Assembly (NCBI RefSeq): GCF_020873875.1
Contig: NZ_JAHWGU010000007.1
Location: forward strand, 62,001-126,000
Source of the DNA: Actinoplanes sp. DH11
Lineage (GTDB): Bacteria; Actinomycetota; Actinomycetes; Mycobacteriales; Micromonosporaceae
Direction: 5' to 3'
Length of the DNA stretch: 64,000 nucleotides
Shown piece after piece: positions 58,111 through 64,000 of this stretch. Both the position numbers and the translations under genes were made by a program. Positions within the stretch are counted from its first letter, which is position 1. The number at the start of each line of letters is the position of its first letter. The notes beneath the pieces are model-generated. The model saw nothing but the letters and a program-made list of their open reading frames with translations, was not told the DNA's origin and did no database searches.

Positions 58111-61100
58111 CTAGCGAATGTTGTTGATGACCGACATCGCGGTCTGGTGGCGAATCGTCTGGAGCTGCGACAGCAGCTCCGCCATCTCGGCCTTCTCCTG
58201 GATCCGTTTCTGGAGGAGGTACCGCGCCCGATCCTTCGCATCCATCAGTTGGATCATCGCGCGCTCATCGTCGGTGAGCGTTCCACCGATCACCTCGCCC
58301 GGCATGTTCGACGGATCCTCGAAGTTCGGGTCGAACCTCCCGCTGTAGACGTATCCACCGATGTTCGTGTTCAGTGTCTGAAGTCCGTCCATCTCTTCGT
58401 CGGCCGCGGCGGTGGCGCTCATCCCCAGCCGGGTCGCGGCCAGCGGCAGCTCCAGTCCGATGAACGTCGTTGCCGCCACCAGGTCCCGCTGCGGCGACGG
58501 CAGCTGCCGCAGAACCTCCCGGGCCGTGATCGCGGGTAGCGGGAGCTTCCGGTTCCACCACACGTCAAGGCACGCGTCGAACGCTTCCGGCACGCCCGCA
58601 CCGGCAGCCTGCGCGAACCACGCTGTCGCCTGGTCCGGCCGACCGGCCGCCGCGTGCAGGTCGCCGATCGCTCTCTGGTGCTCGGGGTCGGTGATGTCCA
58701 GCCGCGCGATCGTGCCGTCCAGCACCTGCCGGGCCGCCTCGTCCCGGTCATGATCGCGCAGATGGTCGGCCAGTTTGACCGCGAACGCCGTGATCTCCGA
58801 GGCTGCCGTGGCCTGGTCGAGCCGGGTGCGCAGGTAATCGATCTCCAGGTGGTAGGCGGGGGGCGGGGCCGGCACAGCCCGGTCGGCGCAGCGGCTCAGG
58901 TCGAAGACCGCGACCTCCCAGCCGTACCCGACAGCCACCCGGCCCTCGCCGGCCGCCTCGAGCGTCCGCACGGCCTCCGGCATATGATGCGCGGCGAGCA
59001 GCACGCCGGTCGCCGGGTTCCACACTCGCAGCACGGCGTCGGCCCCGCCGCTGACCAGGAGCGGAATCGACCCGGCCGAGCACCGCGCCAGCGCCAGCAC
59101 CGGCTGATCGTGAGCGGTCAGGGTGTGCACCAGCTCGCCGTCGGCCGCGTCCCAGATCCGGATCCGGGTGTCGTCGCCGGCTGCGGCGACCAGCAACTGT
59201 TCGTCGACGCCGATGAGCCGGACCGCGTTCATCGGATCCGTGCCGTCGCCCAGGGCCGGGCCGCGCTGCGCCGCGTCCCACAGGCTCCAGAGCCGGACCG
59301 TGCCGTCGTCGGCACCGCTTGCCGCGAACGGCTGGTGGTCCACGCGTGCCAGGTCCACCGCGTTTATCGCGTCGGTGTGGCCGTCAAGTTCGGCGACCAC
59401 GGCGCCCGACTCGATCCGCCAGACCCGCAGAACGCCGTCGTCACCACCGGCCGCGACGAGTTCGCCGTCGTCGGCCAGCGCGTTCACCGGACCGGGTTCC
59501 GCCTCCCAGAGGGCGTCGGCGCCGGTCGACAGCCGGAGAAGACCGGTGTCCGTGGCGACCGCGGTCCACGGTGCGGGCCGGAGCCCGGCCCGCACCGCGA
59601 ACACGGCGTCCGGGCCGGATTCGACGAGCCCCGACGCACCCGTCTCCGCGTCCCAGACCAGCACGTTGCCGTCGTCGGCGCCGCTGACCACGGTGCCGTC
59701 GGCGACTGCTACCGCGTTGACGTCGGCCAGGTGCACGCTCTGCCGCTCACCGCCGGGTTGGGTGCCGACCGCGGCGGACACGTCCCACACCCGGATCGTG
59801 GCATCGCCTCCCGCCGTCACCAGGAGTGGGCGCTCGACCGAGCCCGCGACGGCTATCGCGCTCACCGGCCCGGTGTGTCCCCGCAGCAGGACCGGTTCCG
59901 GCGCCGGACCCGCACCCGGCCGGAACTCCGGCTCGATCAACGGCCACAACCGCACACCACCGTCATGTGCGGTGGAAGCGATCAGCCGCCGCCCGTCGAC
60001 AGTGGTCACCGCGACGGCGCCGGCCGAGGTCGCCGCGAGCCCGAAGGTGCCGCGCCGCGCAGCCCAGCCGCCGATCTCCACCGTGCCACCGAGAATGATG
60101 ATGTCGTCAGTGGCAGCCAGCGCCTGGATCCACCGATCGTCGTCGTGCTCCAACTCCCCCCAGGGCCGGCCGTCCCCCACCGACCAGACGCCGACCCGGC
60201 CGTCCCGGCCGGCACTGACCACCGCCCCCCGCCCCTCGAACACCGTGCTGAGCAGCGCCTGCACCGATTTCGTGTGCCATGCGACGGTCCATAACAGTTC
60301 GCCGTCGAGGAGGTTCCAGGCACGGATCACGTGGTCCTCGCCGGCGGCCACCGCCACGTCGCCGGTGAGCGCGACGGCGTTCAGTGCCCGGTCCGAGCCG
60401 GTCAGCACGGCCACCGGCTGCCCGGCCGCCACGTCCCAGATCCGCAGGGTGCCGTCGTCCCCCGCGGTGGCGACCACGGCGCGGCCGCGCAGGGTGCCGG
60501 CCGCCGCCGCCCGGACGACGTCGGTGTGCCCGGTCAACGGCAGCCCGAACTGCTCCCCTGTCGCCAGGTCGAAGCAGCGCACCGCACGGTCGGCGCCGGC
60601 CGCGACGATCAGCGGGCGGTCCTCGGCGCCGGCGACCGCGAGCGCATAGATCCAGCCGTCCAGCTGCACGGTGGTCAGCAGCGCCGGGTCGGCCTGTGCG
60701 GCACTGGACCACACCGGCTGCAGGGGCGACATGGCGATCCGTTGCGGGTTGGCCAGCCGGGTGGCGACGTCGGTCAGCCCGTACCGCAAGGAATCAAGAC
60801 CCAGCAGCTGACGCCGCGCCATCGGATCCGCGACGCGGTGGAACCGCGCCGAAGCGCGGTAGATGGCGGCAAGCCGCCGGGCCTCCGGGGAACCGGCGTC
60901 GCCGAGAGCCGGAATCAGCGTCGCCGGGTCCGCGTGCACCAGGAACTCCGGATCCAGCAGCAACTCGTCGATCCGGCCGGCGTCCCGGGCATGCTCGATC
61001 GCGCGGCGCAGCAGGTACGGCTCGGCGGCGTCCCACCGGCGTCCGGCACCCGGCGCCGGGGTGATCGAGTCGAGCAGGCCGGACAACACCTCGCCGGCGA

Positions 61101-61125
61101 ACCAGACATCGTCGGGCGCACTCAT
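58111..61125 (-). CDS. Large WD40-repeat protein, partner of the caspase-NACHT protein
   Basis: The 1004-residue protein has a helical N-terminal region (1-150), many WD40 blades (about 155-780) seen as repeated ...GDDGTLRIWDVAAGQ, GRDGRVGVWSVGDG, GGDATIRVWDVSA, ADDGTVRLWSLWD motifs, and a helical C-terminal part with a Sel1/TPR-like piece (IGDLHAAAGRPDQATAWFAQ) and a coiled tail. The start ATG overlaps the stop of the caspase-NACHT gene (ATGA), so both are made together. In other STAND proteins WD40 propellers are the sensor part of the same chain; here the propeller is a separate protein. A sensor role is inference. Confidence 0.9.
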   Translation of the reverse strand: MSAPDDVWFAGEVLSGLLDSITPAPGAGRRWDAAEPYLLRRAIEHARDAGRIDELLLDPEFLVHADPATLIPALGDAGSPEARRLAAIYRASARFHRVADPMARRQLLGLDSLRYGLTDVATRLANPQRIAMSPLQPVWSSAAQADPALLTTVQLDGWIYALAVAGAEDRPLIVAAGADRAVRCFDLATGEQFGLPLTGHTDVVRAAAAGTLRGRAVVATAGDDGTLRIWDVAAGQPVAVLTGSDRALNAVALTGDVAVAAGEDHVIRAWNLLDGELLWTVAWHTKSVQALLSTVFEGRGAVVSAGRDGRVGVWSVGDGRPWGELEHDDDRWIQALAATDDIIILGGTVEIGGWAARRGTFGLAATSAGAVAVTTVDGRRLIASTAHDGGVRLWPLIEPEFRPGAGPAPEPVLLRGHTGPVSAIAVAGSVERPLLVTAGGDATIRVWDVSAAVGTQPGGERQSVHLADVNAVAVADGTVVSGADDGNVLVWDAETGASGLVESGPDAVFAVRAGLRPAPWTAVATDTGLLRLSTGADALWEAEPGPVNALADDGELVAAGGDDGVLRVWRIESGAVVAELDGHTDAINAVDLARVDHQPFAASGADDGTVRLWSLWDAAQRGPALGDGTDPMNAVRLIGVDEQLLVAAAGDDTRIRIWDAADGELVHTLTAHDQPVLALARCSAGSIPLLVSGGADAVLRVWNPATGVLLAAHHMPEAVRTLEAAGEGRVAVGYGWEVAVFDLSRCADRAVPAPPPAYHLEIDYLRTRLDQATAASEITAFAVKLADHLRDHDRDEAARQVLDGTIARLDITDPEHQRAIGDLHAAAGRPDQATAWFAQAAGAGVPEAFDACLDVWWNRKLPLPAITAREVLRQLPSPQRDLVAATTFIGLELPLAATRLGMSATAAADEEMDGLQTLNTNIGGYVYSGRFDPNFEDPSNMPGEVIGGTLTDDERAMIQLMDAKDRARYLLQKRIQEKAEMAELLSQLQTIRHQTAMSVINNIR

Positions 61126-63176
61126 CGCGTCCTCCCCGCCGGATCGTACGGATGGCTGCGCAAGTGATCGACGAGAGCCTGGTGGAAGAGCCGGTAGTGG
61201 GTGATGCCGTCGGAACCGGGCGTGGACCGCAGGTAGAACCGAACCTTGTCCAGCACGTTCTCGACGCGCCAGTCCTCCAGTTCCATCGGCTCCTCCCGGT
61301 CGCGCCATTGGCGGAAGCGCGGGGCGATCGCGCCGACGAGCCGGGGCGGCAAACCGGGTTCGCGGGCATGGGCGAGCGCGGCCAGGACCGGGCGCAGCCA
61401 CGAGTCGGTACGGCGCTGGGCAAGGTCCAGTTCGAGCACCTCGCTCAGGTCCCGTGGCACCTGGGCGAGCACGTCGGCGGGGTTCGGATGAGCGCGCAGG
61501 TGACCGGCGAACAACGAGGCGACCAGGAACGGCCCGACACCGGCGGGTGCGCCGTCCCCGGCCCCGACGATGGACCCGGCCATCGTCCGGATCCGGTCCG
61601 GCCCGCAACCGGGCAGGTCACCGATGCGCAGCCGGAGGTAGTGGGTCACGTCCTCGGTGACCTGCGTGATCGGCTCGGCATCCAGGTCGCACAGGCCGCC
61701 CTGCTCCGCGGCGGCGTCCAGCAGGGTGGCGAACTCGGCCCACGGGCGGGTGCCGACCAGGATCCGGCACCGTGGCCGGCCGCCGGCGCCGGTGAGCCGG
61801 GCCAACTGGACCAGCAACAGGTCCACCAGGTCCGCCGGCTTCAGCGCCTCGTCGAGCGCGTCCAGCACGACGACCGGGGCTGGGCCGGCGGGTCGGGCCC
61901 CCGGCGCGCCGAGCGCGGCGATCAGATCTGCCGCGTTCCCCGGCCGGCCGGGCAGGTTCAGCTGCGCGGAGATCGCGGCGACGACTTCGCTGAGGGTACG
62001 CCCACGGGCGTGCACGGCCGCGACCATGCTGCGCTCGGCGGGCAGGTGCCGGCCGGTCGTCCCGGTGTACTCGGGACGGATCTCCGCGAGGTCCGGATGC
62101 AGGGCGCAGACAAGCACCCCGAGCAGCGCGGACTTGCCCGCACCGGGTCGCCCGGTGACCACCCGCAGGATCCCGCCGTCGTCGCCGTCGAGCCAGGCCG
62201 TGTGCTCGGCCAGCACCCGCGCCCGGCCGGTGAAGTACGACTGCCGGCCCGGCTCCGCGACCAGGTCGCGACCGGTGGCGCGGCCCACGTAGTGGATCGG
62301 GTCGAACGCCGGATGCCGCTGGTCGACGTCGTCCAGGAACGCCAGCAGCGGCCCGCCCGCCAGCCGGTAGCGGGTGGCCGCGCCCGGCTCGTACCGGGGA
62401 TTGGGCAGCAGTGGCAGCACGACGTCCTGGCTCCCGGCCGGGATCGGGGTGGTCAGCAGCGCCTGCGGGAAGCCACCCTGATCCGCGCAGAGCCGGTTCA
62501 GTTCCCGGCGCACCTCCCTGCTGAGCACGTGCACCGGCAGGTACTCCACCGCCGGGTCCACCGCGATCCGCCTGTCGTGCAGCCGGCGCATCACCATCGC
62601 GACGGCGACGCTGAGACGCCCTTGGAAGGCCTTCTCGCCGGGGGCACAGGCGCCGATCACCCAGACCCGCTGCTCACCCGGTACGCCGGCGGTGCCCCAT
62701 TCCAGCAACTGGCCCTGCACCGCGGTCCCGGCGTCGCAGACGTCCAGCACGATCAGGGCCTTCGGGCCGTCGGGATCGTTCTGGATGGCCCGCACCAGCG
62801 CGTCGACGTCGAGGGCGCCACCGGGCCGGGCACCCTGACTGTCCGCGGCGGCGACGTAGAGCCCGCCCGCCTCCGCACCACGGAAGCCGTGGCTGAGCAG
62901 GTGGATCAGCACGGCGGCCGGCACCGGTTCCGCCTCGGGACGCAGGTAGGTCAGCGATTCTGCGGTGTCCCGCAACTCCCGGAAGAGCGGGTCGACCAGG
63001 ACGGCGACGTCGTCGTGCCGATAACCCACGTCGATCAAGGTGTCGGCCACCTCACGGACCCGAGGTGCCGCGTACTCCAGCGGATGCCACCCGCCCGGGC
63101 CCTCACCGCCCGGATCGGGCCCGGCCGAGAACGTGCCGACACCGACCAGCAGAGCTCTGCGCGCCGGTGACGTCAT
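61122..63176 (-). CDS. Caspase-like (C14) - NACHT NTPase protein
   Basis: The 684-residue protein has an N-terminal caspase-hemoglobinase domain (1-255) with the His/Cys dyad H96 (IHLLSHGFRG) and C147 (LIVLDVCDAGTA), then a NACHT-type STAND ATPase (about 310-600) with P-loop GRPGAGKS (342-349) and Walker B VVVLDALDE (439-443), and a helical C-terminus. The fold predicts oligomerisation after sensing, followed by protease activation. It is coupled by ATGA to a WD40 protein. Comparable bacterial caspase-STAND proteins are linked to programmed cell death or phage defence; direct evidence is lacking here. ATG at 63176. Confidence 0.92.
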   Translation of the reverse strand: MTSPARRALLVGVGTFSAGPDPGGEGPGGWHPLEYAAPRVREVADTLIDVGYRHDDVAVLVDPLFRELRDTAESLTYLRPEAEPVPAAVLIHLLSHGFRGAEAGGLYVAAADSQGARPGGALDVDALVRAIQNDPDGPKALIVLDVCDAGTAVQGQLLEWGTAGVPGEQRVWVIGACAPGEKAFQGRLSVAVAMVMRRLHDRRIAVDPAVEYLPVHVLSREVRRELNRLCADQGGFPQALLTTPIPAGSQDVVLPLLPNPRYEPGAATRYRLAGGPLLAFLDDVDQRHPAFDPIHYVGRATGRDLVAEPGRQSYFTGRARVLAEHTAWLDGDDGGILRVVTGRPGAGKSALLGVLVCALHPDLAEIRPEYTGTTGRHLPAERSMVAAVHARGRTLSEVVAAISAQLNLPGRPGNAADLIAALGAPGARPAGPAPVVVLDALDEALKPADLVDLLLVQLARLTGAGGRPRCRILVGTRPWAEFATLLDAAAEQGGLCDLDAEPITQVTEDVTHYLRLRIGDLPGCGPDRIRTMAGSIVGAGDGAPAGVGPFLVASLFAGHLRAHPNPADVLAQVPRDLSEVLELDLAQRRTDSWLRPVLAALAHAREPGLPPRLVGAIAPRFRQWRDREEPMELEDWRVENVLDKVRFYLRSTPGSDGITHYRLFHQALVDHLRSHPYDPAGRTR

Positions 63177-63254
63177 CAGACCATTCTGGACCCGGCCCCG
63201 GACGCACCGCCATCACGCCGTGCGCGGATTCCTCCTCGCCGCAGAAGCAACGGA

Positions 63255-63698
63255 TCACTGATAGCGGACCTCCTTGCCGTGCATGGACAGCGCGTAGATC
63301 ACCAGGACGTCGAGGGCGATCACGATGGTCGCCCAGATGGGGTACGCGGGCAGGAACAACAGGTTCGCCAGCGCGCTCAGCACCGCCACGATGATGCCGA
63401 CCACCCGGGCCCACGTCTGCCCGAGCAGGACGCCGATGCCGGTGAGCACGGCGACCGTGCCGAGCAGCATGTGCGTCCAACCCCAGGCGGTGTAGTCCCA
63501 GGTCAGCACGAGCCCGGAGCTGGTGGCCACGTAGTAGTCGTCGCGGAACACCGCGACGATCCCCTCGATGACCTGGAAGCCACCCATCATCATCAGCATC
63601 ACCCCGGCGAAGACCACCATCCCGACCCAGCCGGTGGCCCGGGGCGTCGCTCCCGCGGTGCTGTACGTCCCCGTGTCCTGCTGCCGTGTCTCAGCCAT
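63255..63698 (-). CDS. DUF7144-like four-helix membrane protein
   Basis: The 147-residue protein has four membrane helices (VGMVVFAGVMLMMMGGFQVI; WTHMLLGTVAVLTGIGVLLG; VVGIIVAVLSALANLLFLPA; WATIVIALDVLVIYALSM). This compact pattern (GxxxMMMGGFQ...GxxHxxLG) is widespread in actinobacteria as DUF7144. ATG at 63698 has GGAGG upstream. Function unknown. Confidence 0.85.
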   Translation of the reverse strand: MAETRQQDTGTYSTAGATPRATGWVGMVVFAGVMLMMMGGFQVIEGIVAVFRDDYYVATSSGLVLTWDYTAWGWTHMLLGTVAVLTGIGVLLGQTWARVVGIIVAVLSALANLLFLPAYPIWATIVIALDVLVIYALSMHGKEVRYQ

Positions 63699-63821
63699 GT
63701 CGTTGCCTCCAAGAAGAGCCCGAGGTTCATCAATCGAGGGCATACTCCCCGCAAATCCGGCACGGCCGCTTCACCCGCCACGGATGAGCCGCCGCCGCGC
63801 CGGTTCGGTCACCGTGGCGGG

Positions 63822-64000
63822 ATGACGACTACGCGGGAGACGGCGCTGACGAGTTGGCGGGACGGCAACGCGAAACGAGCGGTGCTGGACTTCGTCCGGC
63901 GTGTCGCGGCGGAGGTTGCGGTCGAGGAACGGGTGGCCGTCTTCGACAACGACGGGACGCTGTGGTGCGAGAAGCCGATGCCGATCCAGCTCGACTTCAT
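63822..64000 (+). CDS. HAD-superfamily hydrolase, 5' part only
   Basis: Only about 59 codons lie in the window: MTTTRETALTSWRDGN... then VAVFDNDGTLWCEKPMPIQL, the HAD motif I (DNDGTLWCEKP) of the phosphoserine-phosphatase-like group; the first Asp is the nucleophile. The gene continues past 64000. Confidence 0.85.
   Translation, partial: MTTTRETALTSWRDGNAKRAVLDFVRRVAAEVAVEERVAVFDNDGTLWCEKPMPIQLDF

Noticed and set aside
61152..63170. 672-codon plus-strand frame opposite the caspase-NACHT gene
   Set aside because: No family motif; it mirrors the codon positions of the real gene, whose catalytic motifs are intact.
1..64000. tRNA or rRNA genes and integrase genes that would mark an integrated element
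   Set aside because: No tRNA-like cloverleaf with a GGTTCGAATCC-type arm, no rRNA sequence and no integrase motif was seen; a tRNAscan run would settle this.

Overview
The window is GC-rich actinobacterial DNA (mostly above 70% GC by eye). GTG starts, AGGAGG-type ribosome sites and ATGA/TGATG overlaps are frequent. The repertoire (PRC-barrel/DUF2382 proteins, SpoIIE/STAS partner switching, MmyB-like HTH, CGNR fingers, GPP34, caspase-NACHT plus WD40) suggests a filamentous, spore-forming actinomycete. A Micromonosporaceae member such as Actinoplanes is my best guess, but this is inference only. No rRNA, tRNA or CRISPR array was recognised.

0.15-11.8 kb: a catabolic cluster. It holds an IclR regulator, then on the minus strand ALDH, a TPP enzyme, a type II dehydroquinase paralog and a Gfo/Idh/MocA dehydrogenase. 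Divergent to these are a class III CoA-transferase and a small citrate-synthase-fold lyase. A 926-residue protein fuses a QuiC1-like dehydroshikimate dehydratase barrel, an HPPD-like dioxygenase and a second metal-binding TIM barrel, and a TetR regulator lies beside it. Together they look like a route from a quinate/shikimate- or cyclitol-like compound to an aromatic or ring-opened acid and then acyl-CoA cleavage. The substrate is unknown.

12.0-14.3 kb: a zinc-starvation cassette. Cysteine-poor L28, L33 and S14 are transcribed away from an atypical COG0523 protein plus L31 type B, with a near-perfect Zur box between them.

14.4-28.4 kb: two DUF2382 proteins, TetR, a membrane SGNH hydrolase, an M20 peptidase, a lipid kinase, a SpoIIE/STAS-HATPase/STAS phospho-signalling group, GNAT, and an unusual ketopantoate-reductase/mercaptopyruvate-sulfurtransferase fusion followed by a trace of a lost FAD oxidase gene.

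28.5-37.5 kb: MFS transporter, alpha/beta hydrolase and GPP34 protein. A probable acquired island follows: an IS30 transposase remnant, then a clearly lower-GC two-gene unit coding for an unknown membrane protein with a Cys/His cluster and a small acidic partner. Several small ORFs and a truncated SGNH hydrolase come next.

37.7-50.6 kb: TetR/quinone reductase operon with a palindromic operator, PAP2 phosphatase overlapping a NarL-type regulator, a histidine kinase with an odd C-terminal extracytoplasmic tail, a decayed GAF-ANTAR gene, GGDEF-EAL, AraC, SDR, MmyB-like HTH, MFS and CGNR regulator genes.

50.6-64.0 kb: SDR, a Tat-exported glycosidase with two discoidin domains, GNAT, two unknown proteins (one secreted), a third DUF2382 protein, a nucleotidyltransferase-like protein, a WD40/caspase-NACHT pair (candidate cell-death or defence module), a DUF7144-like membrane protein, and the start of a HAD hydrolase cut by the window edge.
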